Notes under the pieces: model-generated
Databases searched by the model: none
The model's input: only the letters and a program-made list of their open reading frames with translations
Told to the model about the DNA's origin: nothing
DNA from: Membranipora membranacea
Lineage: Eukaryota; Bryozoa; Gymnolaemata; Cheilostomatida; Membraniporidae
DNA: 64,000 nucleotides
Assembly (NCBI GenBank): GCA_914767715.1
Contig: OU612065.1
Span: forward strand, 15,872,001 to 15,936,000
Direction: 5' to 3'
Shown: positions 38,101 to 51,609 of the stretch, one piece after another
Layout of the letters: each line of letters begins with the position of its first letter
Position numbering within the stretch: position 1 is the stretch's first letter
Program-made: the position numbers and the translations under genes

Positions 38101-41100
38101 TTCTATGTGAAATTACGCAAGGGTTTAGTTCAATCCGGGCCCAACTAAATAATAGATTGACCCGCCCCCTCATAACATGTCTTAGTCATGAAGCCTTTTT
38201 CTTCAGTCTGCTTGTTCATCTTGGCCCAACCCAACCCAACTAACATCGGAGGTGGTGACACAATTTTCTTATCTGTTGAATGGGAAGAGGGGTTAGTAGT
38301 GTTAGTTGAACTGACTGCTGGCTCCTCTAGCTTGCCTTGTAACGACCTGATGGTAGGACAGAATGTTAGTGACTGACTGATTAGTGACAAATATACATGT
38401 TGTTACTCACCCTCTGACGCTAGGGGTATATGCTGTAAGAGCACATGGCCAGATGTTAAGTTAGATAATCAAAATAAAAAAAAAACTTTCACCATATTGA
38501 GATATGATGACTTGCCTAATATACGATCATCCTTCTAAAGATCGGACTACGACTGTCTTGCTTAATAAACTCATAAAAAAACCGTCATAGAAGTCAAAAA
38601 AATAGATTCTGAAGCTGTATTTTGGTTAAGCTGAAGGAAACTCCTGCCATTTCAAACTAGCGTCTAACACTATCTATCTATCTACCACTTGGTAACTCAC
38701 ACACTGTATGATGAGCCATTAGGAGACGGTAGAAAGCAGCGGTTGATATAGTTCACTTTCTCCAGCTCTATTTGCAACGATTCTTTTCTCATTGCACAGC
38801 TATGGAAATTCTGCTCATACTTCCTACGCAATTCAACTTGCAGTGAAGCCTTACGAACTCGATTATCCATCGTCAGCATTATTTTGTAACAAAGAATCGT
38901 TACACAAAAATTATGCCCATTATTTCACTCCCTGATGACCTGCGCTCCATTCAAAAATAGGGTTTGCGAAATCCGTCTATTGTGCGGATAACAATTTGGT
39001 AAGGGTCAGCAAATTTACGCGTACAGCCCAAGCTTTGGGAAAAGAGACTGCACTAAAATCCTCAGTGGGTGTTGAGACTGATGACCAGCTTACGAGAAGG
39101 ATGACGGGTTAATTCAATTAACCTCAAAGGGAGGAAGTGACAATCTAATAACTATTGTATTTTTCACTTGCCAGATAGCATAGTGAAAATGAGACGCTGA
39201 GAGATCATGATTATTCATTGACTTTGTCTATTTCAGAATCGGAATGATAAAAAGTCTAATTTAATTACTGTCTAAATAAACCATCATTTTAATGATTTGC
39301 TGGTACAAGTGAACAGCACTGTAGATAACATACATAAGGCAACACAAGCGGTACAATTAAACTCTCTCTGCTTCGGAAAACACTGAAATTGACACGATTG
39401 CGAAATCCAACCATAAATAAAAGAAGTTGTCTCCACCACATACAGAGGTCTACAATCCTTCAATTTCAAAAGAACATGAACAAATAGCTACGATTGGTTT
39501 GATTATTAGTCATTTCCAAACCTCTGACATAGAGCTTTAACTCTGTCTCAAATAGAAATTAAACCTCTACACAACTGTACATGCAAACTGGGCAGCTTCC
39601 AAGTTTATGAAGGTATTTACGAGCCAGTACCGAACTCACCCCTGCACATCACAAATGAGGTAGGTGCTGGCTTGTTTTTCGTGTTGTGAGTCGAGGGAAT
39701 GCTGTACTGTCCATCAGCGATGTCAACAATTCCTTGTTTACTTACTTCGGAAAAGGCAAAGGTTTCCGAGTATCTTGTATAGGAAGTTGTGATAGCTGAT
39801 TAGCTGGTACCCTTACACTCGTTACGCTATCAGATCATACAGAGACAAATACTTAATCCTACGATGAGTTATGGTTGGTGGAAAATACTGAGTGACGCCA
39901 TTAAAGGTTCTCTAAGACGCTTGCAACCAATATGACCTTATTTTGAAAAGTATTGAATCCTTCAGCATTCCATGCTGTTGAATAGTTACTGTTCCTACCT
40001 TGGCCTATGGATTAGTATCAGCTGGTATTACGCCCTGTCTCACCCACGGCTGACTCGATATACAAATAATTTACACACCAAACTTAATATAAAGCACAGT
40101 ATCTAATACTAATACATACCAGTGCTCTATTAGTGCGTTATTGTCTCAGTGTTATGACTAACCTTTCTCTAAAGTGAACCAGCTTATCCTTTTCCACTGC
40201 CTCGGTTCTTACTGATGTCAATATTCGATGCCATAGCAAACAATGCAATGACTTAACAACACTTATAAAGTGAGAGTCAGAAAAGTGTTAATTGAGGTGC
40301 ACATTGGAATTTGTTAGCTTTTATATACTGCCGATATGATTATTATGTATTGTAATGTAAATAGTAAAATTAAATAGTGAATACATACATTATTAGTGGA
40401 AGCAATTATTTTGATTAATCAAAATAAATAAATTAGCAATAATATACATAAGTAACTGCAGAGTCATTACGTTGTCCACTCATTTATTTTAGGTACTCCA
40501 GAGGAGTAAATATTAGCTAGAGCTTAGTGAGGTGGGAGATCATACACAGTAATGAGAGAGAGTAAATGTTAGCTAGCTAAACAAGCCTTTGAGAAATGGG
40601 TAAACTTCCTCCTGTGAATACTCTAGATCAAACGGTACAAGCAATGTTCCTTGTTTTTATTTGCTTGAAAATAATCATTATCATTATTCCATTTGATATT
40701 AATTACTTATAATATACACAAGTAATTGCAACAACTTTTCAATGAACAAAGATTACAGGATATGAGTGGTGAATGGGCGAGTAGGAAATTTGCCTCATCA
40801 CACTAATAAGTAAATACATATTTCTGTGTATATGCAATGTATGAAAAATGGAATAGATGCCAGCCAAATTCATCATAGAAAGTTTGCTGTTGTCAGGATT
40901 TAGCTGAAAATTGGAGGTTTAGTATCTCAACTGATTAACCAAAGATATCAACAGCACAATACCAGAGACTGTAGATATGTTTACAGTTTCTGACCAGACC
41001 AGACTAGAGCCGACGATACTGAAGACTGTGCTATATACTGAGCCATGTCACTTTGACATAGATCAGGCTCATGTGCTATAAATGTCTGAAATTCCTGCTT

Positions 41101-42866
41101 ATGACAAAATTGCCATTGCTATAATGGCAGATGACTCTGACGTCGAAATATATAATAACAAAATTCTCTCTGGCCTCCTAAGAGCACACAACCCCGACTT
41201 CAGATTTTGCCTACTATTAAATATCAACAAGTTCTGGTTTGCCAATGCAGGCTAGCTCTTCTAATAAGTTCAGTAAACCACAAATTTGACACAGGCTTCT
41301 CATCGGAATTCAATGTATGAAAGATTTATGTGAACACAATTATGAACATGATATCAGCCTCCAGAGAGCTGGATGCCAGAGCACTATCCGTGTTAATAAC
41401 CTCACTGACTGTGGCCCTACAAGTCTCTTAATAAGCAAGAGCATGTAACGTCAACAACTTACCTGTTACCCATCAAATGTGAATGTGATACTCGCCATGT
41501 ACATGTGTGGCTATTACCAGTATGCGTAACACCATTGAGTTATGTGTTATGGACTTACTAACACTTATGTTATCCAAGCAGACCCACACAAAACCATCTG
41601 CTACCAGTATAACCTACATTACAAATTTCTTACTCAGAAACCACTGGTAGAACTGACTAACGATAAGTCCTGTTACACATTGTGCACTAATTCAAGGAAT
41701 AAGATTAAGAGGGATTACCCTACAAACTGTACCTGCGCATTGAGAGTCCACTGATTGGCATCTGCAGGTACGTCCATGTCAAATTACTAGAGCTGGGTTT
41801 GGGTATTAAGTGAAAATATCAAGAGCTTTGAACACCCATAATCCAGCTTCCATGGTGGGATCGTGAATAAAACAATTTTAATTCTCTGCTAATGAGAACT
41901 TGAACTCCTAACATATTAGTTCACTAATTTGAGTCTAATTTGACCTCGGCTGTCCACATTCTCAATAATTTAATTGAATACAACAACACATACAACAAAC
42001 ATATTTTACGTTGTTGACTTGTAGTCTTTTGTGCATTAGTTTTTAAAACCGGCTTAAAATAAACTCAAGTCAATGCTGTCATATGAGCCATATGCCTCCA
42101 TTCAAAATTCACTTATAATGCCAAGTGAATGTGCACTGCAGGTTACACTCTTGCCCTGCTAACGCTTCGGTTGTTTTAGGGCAGTGCTGACAACAATCTG
42201 ATACAATTGTGAGTTGTTTTTCCTAGTCACTGCCATTGGGTCCAAGATATTTTTAGAGTATTTGATAAGCCTCGAGGGCTGCCTTTCGGTCACATTAAGG
42301 TGAATGAACATTGAAACAAGATTCAACTTTGGGTAATGCAACATTCTTGAAAGTTGCTAATAATACAAGCCGAAACCATTAATTGAAGTCATCCCTCTCT
42401 AGATTTTGCCAGAAACATCAGTTTAGTTTCAAAATAGAAGGCAGTAAGATTGATTATTTGATGCAACACAAGAATAAAATAGACACGAACTCAACTCACC
42501 GATAGCGGCCTCCAGATGATGAACCACTTTTGGATTGGGATTGTGAGCTGAGCATTTTACCAGAGAGAAGTATTATTCAGACCTAGAGCTGTCATGATAC
42601 GAAGTAACGCATTTAGCTACTACAGCCTCTCAAACCCACTATGCACACTGCTACTCAAAACTTCCATCAGTGTACAAAATGACAGTAACATCTATTTGGG
42701 CGTAACAATAAATCAGTATGTGACGAAATGTGACCATGGTCATACAGCAGAGGGAATTAATACCAGATGGTAATTATCACGAAATAATTAGATTTCACAC
42801 TTACAGGCTATGTTCAGGCTGAGTAGTCTGTCCAGACCCGGACCCTATGGCGATAGCGTTGTACAT
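32103..42866 (-). CDS. KCNB: Kv2 (Shab) voltage-gated potassium channel alpha subunit
   Basis: This encodes a delayed-rectifier K+ channel subunit that forms tetramers in the plasma membrane. Exons, in transcript order: 42805-42866, 42500-42547, 35671-36484, 33218-34120, 32891-32975, 32103-32173; phases match and the product is 660 residues. The T1 domain (about 151-255) has LNVGG, the FFDRHP motif and the zinc-binding HX5CX20CC pattern of non-Shaker channels. Exon four carries S1-S6: an S4 with [15 protein letters not shown], the filter TMTTVGYGD (coding bases near 33529-33552) and the Kv2-type LPIPIIVNN hinge in S6. An in-frame stop upstream of ATG 42866 fixes the start if that exon is first. 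The cytoplasmic tail is short next to vertebrate Kv2.1 (858 residues) and ends in an acidic EESSDTEVE stretch, then SKLL. If intron four is retained, translation stops instead at 33107. Intron two is 6 kb. Confidence 0.93.
32236..32305 (+). repeat. tRNA-like sequence, possible SINE fragment
   Basis: GATAGCGCGCCTCTGG resembles the D-arm/box A part of an arginine-type tRNA, and GGATCGAATCCCAC fits box B and the T-arm. The 5' acceptor strand does not pair with the 3' side, so it is not a functional tRNA. It lies in the last Kv2 intron. Confidence 0.4.
38145..38879 (-). CDS. candidate two-exon gene or alternative Kv2 first exon
   Basis: Not a recognised family. Inside Kv2 intron two, same strand, an exon-like ORF (38701-38879) starts [20 protein letters not shown], is charged and helical, and ends at a consensus donor GT|GTGAGT in phase 2. 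It could join an acceptor at 38376 (CACTAATCAG) and read on to a stop at 38145 as a Ser/Thr-rich tail; that product would be 136 residues. Equally, its phase-2 end fits the Kv2 acceptor at 36484, which would give the channel an alternative N-terminus ending SSYSV before NSQEAAAS. The sequence shows both options; only transcripts would decide. The second part (38145-38376) may be non-coding. Confidence 0.35.
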
Positions 42867-43974
42867 TATCCCAGTCTCGCCGCCGAGTCTCCTCTAGCTT
42901 GGTGGCAGAAGTAAGAACATGTAATTGCAGCAGTAAAGTCTCCAGAAGGCAAATAGTAATAGTCTAAGGTGTTTGACTAGTGCAAACAGCTCAGTGTTAG
43001 TGGGAGACAGTGGAATATGCTGCCCAATGAAGCAATCTCCTTTTGTTTCAATCAATGTGACAGGCAGATATCAATTGCTGCTTTAATACACCAATCAATT
43101 AATTCTAAATTGGTATATCTAATTCAAACTCTAGCAAACAAACAGGAGTAGAATTTACTGCTCTAGATTGTCAATACTAGAATAAATTAAAAAATGTGTG
43201 CTCTTGAGGGTAGTCATGAGTAGTATATCTCTTTCCTATGAGGCCCCTTCTGATACCAAGAGCTTTCCACTACATGACAGAGACTGGTCTTAGCTTCTTA
43301 TGATAAGACCAGCACTGCCTCATGTATGGGACAATCTAATGACCACTATTTTCTTGTCTAGGATTGGTATTGCCTTGAAGAGTTGATTAAGTCGCAGTAA
43401 TGAAACGCTTCAATCTAACTCATTATATAGTTAGATCTGAAGGCTAATGTCATCACAGATTTCAAAAACTCACTGCAGAAAAGGTCACCATACACATTAA
43501 AATCAATAATTCCCATCAGCAACAGGATTTTACAACTAAAATATAGTAAGTTTCAGATGATAAGCAACAATCATAGACAAATAATTATTAAATCTCCTCC
43601 CATTACAATGTTTAGTAAACTATGACGTCCAATTCGAAATGGTCACAGAAGAAGATGAAATGATCGAAGTAATCATTCTAGAAGCTGCTTTATATATATC
43701 AAAGGTGTTTTAATTTTAACGCATTTGCAGTTTACATTTTCCTCATTAGAACAATAGACAACATGAAAATCAATGATGTCAAATTTCATCCAGCAATAAA
43801 AGAAAAAGTTTGCAATAAGTGAGCTCACAATAATTCAATACCAAAAAACTCAATAGTTAAAATAACACAAATTTCAGTTGAAAAATGAATGTCATTACGC
43901 TCTACTTGGCTTAGTTACCATATGGTGTTCCTAAATACCGTGTCTGTTTGTCCTCTAAATCAATCAGTAGTTGG
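42867..43974. other. Kv2-ZNF143 intergenic spacer
   Basis: 1.1 kb between the Kv2 start exon and the ZNF143 stop, both genes on the minus strand. It should hold the Kv2 5' UTR and promoter and the ZNF143 3' UTR. I saw no clear TATA box or further exon. Confidence 0.5.
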
Positions 43975-46900
43975 CTAGTCAGGCTGAGATACCTCACCAG
44001 GAGACACTGACGGCTCGTCTATAGCTTCTATAGTATCAGCGGTATTTATAGCTTGCTCAGAAATCACATCCACACCCCGCTGTTAGAAATACAAACGATA
44101 AAATACCAAAAAAGTGCAAAGATAGAGGATGATACAGGGCCAAGTAACAGACCAAACCATGTTTTCTTCATACTTCGTACTGAGCAGCAAGATAATCAAT
44201 TATCCAAAGCAATGGTAGCATTCCTTAGAATCAACCAAACTAAAGCTGACTTTTCTTTGACTGCTGTTAACTTTGGTCTGGTGAACTGGTGATTCTTTGA
44301 CTGCCAATCTTTAATAATTTCAGGGATTAGTCTAATAGATTGAAAAGAGGTGAATGAAATAATCAGGATGTCGATTCGTGTTCATTCCTCTCTCTTCAGT
44401 TCATCTGTTCCATTTGTTACCGAAATGTTTACACATATCTTCATTACTTCTTAATTTAGTGGAAGATTTGAGAACAACTTAATTCCCTTAGGCTCATTTT
44501 AAACATTGTGAACTGTGAGTGGGAAAAATGATAGAATTAACCGGTTGAGGCATAGGGTCACTGTTAATCAAAGTATGCCTCACAGCATTATTTTAAGAAC
44601 TCTATTTACATGAATTGTGCAGAAAATAATCTTTACAACCGCAGTGGACACAGCTGTAAAATGAATCAAATAACTCTCAGAGGTATACTAGGAGACCTTT
44701 TTAATGTCATAACAAGCTCGCAAGTTACAAAAATAGTAAAGTGGAATAGAATGAGAAATGTCAAATTATTTTGCAACCAATTATCGCCTACCCCGTGACG
44801 TTTGGAAGTTGAAAGACCCATTTCCCAAGTGCTGCTTGATAAAATGCCTTTTTTCAAAAGCTATGGATAATACCAGGAATCTCAGTTAATCTAATCAGCC
44901 ATTGCTTAATATTTCATTACAAATGTCTGTTAAAATCGGATTGCTTCCTACTCAACATCGGGTTCACCCAGTGTATATATTATTAGCACAGCAACTTCTA
45001 CTATGGTGGGGTTCACACATATATGTATGATACGTCAATGGGGAAAAATAAGAAAGTCTGTCAAGTTAGGGGAAATTTCCTTAAACCATTGAAAAAAATC
45101 ATAAAAAGTTACTCAAAGATAAGAAATAAACTAATGTTGTACCCTTTCTGGAAGTGGGGAGACAACTCAGTCAACTCTATACCAAACCATTTATTGATGT
45201 TATATAGATTATCCCCCCGATTGAATGTGCCATTATTAGGATATTGGACAGGACTGATCTGTATATTGTTATCACCTTAGATTATGTAAACGAATGCTGT
45301 TAACTTTATCAACATGCAGTGGGTGAGTCGATAGGATGTTGTGTGGTTAAATACCAAACCCTACTGCATGCCATTGATACTGGTATCTGGTGCTGCAAAG
45401 TACATCCTAATGCTGGTCTGATATGTACCCCACATTTTTGACACCCAGTTCAAGATATCATACTCACCGGTAATGTGTTGCTGGTAAGAACGACCACATT
45501 GCGAGGGTTTATATGTGTTATATGCTGGTCTGTTGTTTGTTTACCAGGTCCACTGTTGGGAGGGGATAATAATTGCCTGCTTTGAGTAGTTACCAGTTGG
45601 GTGCTTGGCAGAAGCTGCAATATAAGAAGAAGAATATTAAGTAGACCAACATTTAGAAAACTGATCCATAGTTATCATTTGAGGCAACTACATGGCATAC
45701 CACTATTACACAAGTTTTCCTCAGCAGAAATAGTTTTGCCAAATTAGAAGTTGCTAATAAGTTTCAAACCTCCTAACATAGATTCGGCTGAATTAACTCA
45801 TCAAAACAGATTAACTTTCAACTGTGTGCAAATCATCACTTACATTTTTATGCTGATTTACTATCCCAACAACGGGGACCTCGGTCGTCACCAAACCCTC
45901 TTTTGACTGTCCAACTAAAATAAATACAATTGTATTAGGTAAGATATATAGCAGGTCTTGACACAAATTACCTTTGCTATGATTTGCTATAGTAACAATA
46001 GCAAGCTAAGGGACTCTAGTGACAATCTGTCAGGGTCTTTGACGAGCTTTGTCTTGTCAAATTAGTTTGGTCCCACACATGATGACTAGAATCTCCAATC
46101 ACTAATCTTTCTTTCCTTCAACTCTGGAATTTGAGTATATGATCTGACCTTACCAATGAAACATGATGATTGTTTGTAGTGATGGTTGAAATAACGGCGC
46201 TAACTGTCTAAACCATATTGAAGACAAAATATAGTTATTGAAGATGTGACCGAGGAAGATGAATGTCAAACCAACCAGCATAGAAGTCCTGAGCAATTAG
46301 TTGACCACCCATAAGGTCTGTGTCAGCCAAGACAACATCTACGTCGTGATGAGCTGTACGTCTATGCATGGCTAAAGTTGAGGCTTGTCGATAATTCTTC
46401 CCACATGATCCACAGGTATAAGGCTTCTGTCCAGTGTGAGTGACCTGATGCTTGTAAAGACTAGAGTATTCTGTGAATCGTTTAGTACAATCCGCATAAG
46501 AGCACACATATGGCTTCTCGCCTACAAAAAGAGATCATCATCTACATTCACTCATCCAATACATGGCACTTGGATAAGTGAACTGTTATTTTTAGTTTTG
46601 CCTAATAAATGGTTTATACTTTAACAGCTCTCTTCTTTTTCTGTTCCTAAAACCTAATAATGGTAATTTTTAGATACTCTGTCGAAATAAAGCATAAATA
46701 CATACATACATTGATACAATAATATATGCCGCAGTATCGCACAAAACATGTTTTGTTTTACGTAGATAAAAGGGAGGTTTTCTTTTCATTCACTTTATAA
46801 AATCACCATATATAACTACCGGAGATAACTGACCTGTGTGTATTCTGATGTGATTCCTATGATTGGTAGCGCTGGCAAACTTCTTCCCACAGTCATTACA

Positions 46901-49567
46901 GCTGTAAGGCTTTTCTCCCGTATGCGTTCTTATGTGAACTTTACGGATGTTTGAAGTAGTGAATGATCTATTGCAGCCTTCAAATGGGCAGCGGAATGGC
47001 TTCTCACCTACAATGAAAAATAAGTTCACAAAATATTTTAAAGTTTATTCTAACATGGTAGCCGAGATCTTGCTAAAGAGAAAATCCCGCAATAAAGGGT
47101 CACATCAGCTCAAATTTTGAGTGATGAGGCAAACGGTTATTGGCATATGACTATAAGGCTGTACCTGTATGGGTCCTGATGTGTTTCTGCAGATCTCCGG
47201 AAGTCTTGAATGCTTTGGTACATTCCGATGTAAAATGACATTTATAAGGCTTCTCGCCGGTATGAACTCGTATGTGACTCTTCAATCCATAACTGGTAGC
47301 AAAAGTCTTCTCGCAGCCAGCAAAACCGCATACAAATGGTTTCTTATCCAAATGACTTCGTCTGTGGTACTGAATAAGAAAACAAAAATTATCCACCTTT
47401 TGCTATATGAGGTGGTGGAATGGCATGTTATATGTACTACTCAATAAATAGACCTTCAAAAACATAAATCTGAATCGGTGATGTTTCAATGTTAGGAAGG
47501 AGCAAGGAATTAGATAGAGCTCCTTGATAGCCTCTAAATATATCATTTTTTCTCAGCATTAGAAATGGCCCTTCCTTGGTTAGTTACTGTTGCGAGACAC
47601 GCTAATGGAAGGACTAGAGTTAGAGACGAGAAATATCTAGTAAATTAACTAAGAGTATGATCAGTAATAGCTTACATTTAGGTGATGATAAGTGGTATAA
47701 ACCTTTTTGCATCCCTCAACGTCACACTTGAATAGTTTGTTATCTCCTACATTCCCAGTCATTACTGCTTGTTCAATTATTCTCTTCTCCTACAAGAGTA
47801 ACAAGAAAAATACGCTCAGGTCACAGCTCAAATGGGAGAATAGTAACACACATTGCAGGGAGCCAGGGGGTATTTTAATTAGAAAGAGCAATGCATTACT
47901 AAAGCAAGTGATCACTATCACATCGCTCAACATTATCACTCACTTGGTCTTTCAATTAGACAAAATCGTTCCCAAATCGCTCACTCAGAATGTATATAGT
48001 TCCATCATTGAGTGAGCGATCAGATTGCAATTTTGGCTGTTTCTAATTGAAAGACCCCCCAGAAAAACACATACCCACCTATGATCAGATAGCAAGCCAA
48101 CTTAGTTAAAAAAAAATTGATTTGGTAAATATGACAGTGGCCAAACACAAAATTAAAGGTAGGCTAACATACACAACTCGCCCGTTGTACAAATATTCAA
48201 TTAGGTGACCCTGATATTTCAGAGCAATGCAGATGTCGGTTTTGCCAACTTACCTCGGCCTCCGTCACAGCAGGTAGACCATCTAGTATGTTGAGTGAGT
48301 CTTGATCTAGAGATAGGCTGTCATGCGGTGTGGGGGGCTCATGGCTTATATATGCCGTTGTTCCATCCTCCAAGATGATAGGCTGGGTGCCCTCTTAAAA
48401 ACAAAACATTATCACTGAGTGGTGTGCGATTGGAAGGCTACAACAATACAATTAAAGCTATTAAGTTGTATAACCATGTCCTGGACCAAAATTGAAACCC
48501 TCAAAAGATTAATTGGACCCTGCAATTTTAATTAGAATTTAAATTAAAATCGAATCAAAACTCACTTTTGAATGAGGTAAGAATGTATGCAGTGGATCCG
48601 TCCTCAAGCTGGACTGGCTGTCCGTCTTCAAATTTAAACACAGCAGACGGATCATCAACTTCCTCACCATCCACACCTGAATGACATGAATAATATGCAG
48701 ATGCATTTGTCTACAGTGGTTGCACTAGCAAAATGGTACTATCACACTATATTGGACTGGAAAAATTGGGTAGACAACTTCAAACAACGTTGCAGAGGCA
48801 GACGTTATAACATCAGGTAGGCTACTATTTATTCACGGCTTACAGATCTATCAGCATCAAGATGACAGTATTGGTAAACCAAGAGTTTCCCGGGGACACG
48901 GGCCACAACAGGTTAGTTAAATACTATTAAATCATAAATTAAATTTGGCCCGCAGCAAAGTTCATCATTTTTTAAGTTTAAGCCAAGTAAATTTCAGTGA
49001 TGTCCATTCAAGTAAGTGGTATGTCGGCCGTGCAGACACAGGCCTACCTGCATTAGTGGTCTCACCATGGTCCTCTTTGTCGACATCTATTCTATGACCT
49101 ATTCCATCCAGTTGGTGACCTGAAATGATTTACAGAGAAATCGATATAAAGTATCAAGTAATCACCCAACTCAATCTATGAAGTATAAACCCTGAATGAA
49201 TTCCCCACTAGTTGGTATGGTACCACAACTACATGCACATTTAAATCCCAATGTTTCAAGTCATACCTTTTTCCTCATCAGGAGGGATGAAGTTTGATCC
49301 ATCAGGGAGGTGCACATCTGTGAGCAGGTTATGCTGGTCAGCTGATGACAGGCTTGGTTCTCCTTCCTGTAAGAGACAAGAAAAGGTACTGAAACTCTCT
49401 TACATTTTCCAGACAAAGCATGTGACATGAAGACCATCTGAATACTGCGTAATCCTTCTTTCTTACAATGAAATGCACGGACTTACCACCTCATCTCCCG
49501 GGTCATGCATCAGGAGCGGACCGAGATCTTCGGAGTTTTCAACCATGTTCTGATCTGTAGTTTCCAT
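43975..49567 (-). CDS. ZNF143: ZNF143/ZNF76 (Staf) zinc-finger activator
   Basis: ZNF143/Staf binds promoters of snRNA, tRNA-Sec and many mRNA genes and helps form promoter loops. Exons in transcript order: 49487-49567, 49267-49366, 49048-49119, 48566-48676, 48254-48393, 47676-47789, 47165-47369, 46834-47007, 46276-46521, 45844-45914, 45468-45614, 43975-44079; the product is 521 residues. The N-terminal part carries the family's repeated acidic motif, here [11 protein letters not shown] and [11 protein letters not shown]. Seven C2H2 fingers (about residues 188-390) follow in family order, with [28 protein letters not shown] and [10 protein letters not shown] nearly as in human. Finger 3 has C-X5-C instead of C-X4-C. 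The C-terminal region (VVLTSN and similar) is shorter than in vertebrates (ZNF143 638, ZNF76 570 residues). The coding start exon begins at an acceptor (49592) whose likely upstream partner creates an in-frame stop, so ATG 49567 is the start. Confidence 0.93.
47867..48058 (-). mobile_element. MITE-like element, copy 1 (192 bp)
   Basis: Imperfect terminal inverted repeats of about 22 bp, GGGGTATTTTAATTAGAAA at the left and TTTCTAATTGAAAGACCCC at the right, flanked by CCAG on both sides (a possible 4-bp target duplication). It has no coding capacity. It sits in a ZNF143 intron. Strand is given relative to the second copy, which is inverted. Confidence 0.75.
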
Positions 49568-50519
49568 CAGAACCTTTTTCCAATTCTTTGTTCTAAAAAT
49601 AAAGAACTAATATCTTAAATATTTATCTATATATATATATATAGATTCAAATCTGTGCTTTTAAGTGTCATTTGTGAGTATTTGGCCCCAACTAAGTGTC
49701 ACTCAAAAATAAGGAGTCATTTTATATGACCCACAAAAAAATCATGTCTCAAATCCTCTTAAATAATCACGTTGGACATCCTTAACCCAATAGTAATTAA
49801 TGGTAGATAAAATAGCCTGACATGGTCGGACAACTCCAATACAAAGATTTGCCCTACACACTGATAGCCACTATATATATATATATATGAATGACTCATT
49901 GTCCAGGGTTTTTATGGGTACAATAATGGGATATATCATATATGGCACTTTATTGCACAAATGTGTGTGTATATATATTGTATATATATAAATTCAAAGA
50001 AGTCTCCACTACCTCGGAATATGTAAAACAAAACCAAGAAGGAAGCATTATTTATAGATTATCAGATAGGCGTTCTCCTTTCCCTTTTCATGGATGATAT
50101 TACAACAAGGGACATCAAGGAGCGCCATTGCAGGATCAACATTGTCCAACGACTCGACTATGTTGGTAATTAGAATTACATAGTCTTGCCTATGGATGTG
50201 CAAGGCAATTGATGTAAAATTGTCATGCTGTGTATTTAACCACCAATTGATGTGTTCATACGGAAGTGAAGTTTTGTCCAAACTCCTTGGTTCATATCAG
50301 TAGACCCTTTGGATATTCTCAAATCAGGGGAACATGGGAATCCCTATTCTAAGTAGTCTTTCATGAGACATACTTATGAGTTATCCTCCCAAATACATAC
50401 ACCATCAATGAGAGTACAACTCTTGATACTACATGTAACAAAAGAAAACAGCAATTATAGTCATTTGTATACTGCACATGTCCACCATTCATAGGCGGTC
50501 AGTTAGATAAGCTACTTAC

Positions 50520-50600
50520 CAAGCGCTTTGATAAAAGTCAGATTGATTTAGAGTTGTTTCTGTTGATTTCTTGGTCTGAGTATTGCTAGAAGACCATGTG
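50520..50600 (-). other. candidate ZNF143 5' non-coding exon
   Basis: On the minus strand a consensus donor G|GTAAGT sits at 50520/50519. Joining it to the acceptor at 49592 makes TGA at the junction in frame with the ZNF143 ATG, consistent with untranslated sequence. The 5' limit is a guess. Confidence 0.35.
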
Positions 50601-50816
50601 CTACCCGTCTGTAAAGGATTGAATTCTGGGACACTTTTTCCAAAAATCTCATTCACTCAAAAGGTACTGCGCATGCTCATACCAAAAACTTTATCTATGA
50701 AAATATATTGATGAAAATACTTTTGGGTGATGTTAATTATTTAGGCTAGAATCCCGGAAACAGCATGCTACAATTGTGCAGATCTTTCATTGATTTAATG
50801 TGCACAACTGCCAGAG

Positions 50817-50820
<4 letters not shown>

Positions 50821-50856
<36 letters not shown>
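50821..50856. repeat. (TA)18 microsatellite
   Basis: Thirty-six bases of pure TA. Shorter TA runs occur nearby at about 49628-49642, 49872-49888 and 49970-49989. Confidence 0.95.
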
Positions 50857-50857
<1 letters not shown>

Positions 50858-51609
50858 TGCGTAAGCTTTGCACAACAAGATGATTGTTGTTTCATTCAAA
50901 ATAGCACTGTTCATGTTTGAACCATCATGGTAGATGACTCTAGATCAAAAGAGGTGACCCTGTTGGCTTTGCACAGATAAATTAGCAAGTGTTCCTTAAA
51001 AATAAATCACTTCTTAATAAATAATGAATTAATGATGATTAAAATAAAAATGTATTGTTACTCACTGTCACTGTCAGCACAGGGAGAATGGTCATCAAGA
51101 GGAGGAACAAGTTACTCCAGTCCTTGCTGACAGTCACAGGTCATGGGCCCCTGAGACTTACTTGCCTTCATTTTGTCAATGTCCGGTTGATACTGAACAT
51201 TGGCAAAGTAAAGGCATGTAAGTAACTTAAGTCACAGGGGCCCATGTCATGTCGCAGGTTTTGTTTGGAGTAAAACTGGTGTTACTGTAATGTAGTAGTA
51301 GGTAGGGAGCGGGGACCTAATATTAACCTTAGGTGCTAGACTAGCCAATCATTGGACAATGCGTTAATTGGCCCGATGAGTGTGTTTTTTGGTTTGTGTG
51401 TGTTCTCTCAGGTGGATATTTCATCTGGAGTTTAAAATAGTATTAGATGCTAGAGCTTTCCTGCTAACTTTCCTGGTTTTGGCACCACACACACCGATGT
51501 TGAATTGTGACCTTTCCAACTGGTTGGGGAAAGAACATAATTATTTTATGAGCTCGGCTGGGTTAATGACCAGCGACGGGCAACTCAGAAGCTTGCACCA
51601 ACGGGCACC

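Noticed and set aside
47169-47447. Plus-strand ORF of 92 codons
   Set aside because: It is antisense to ZNF143 finger exons; no independent support.
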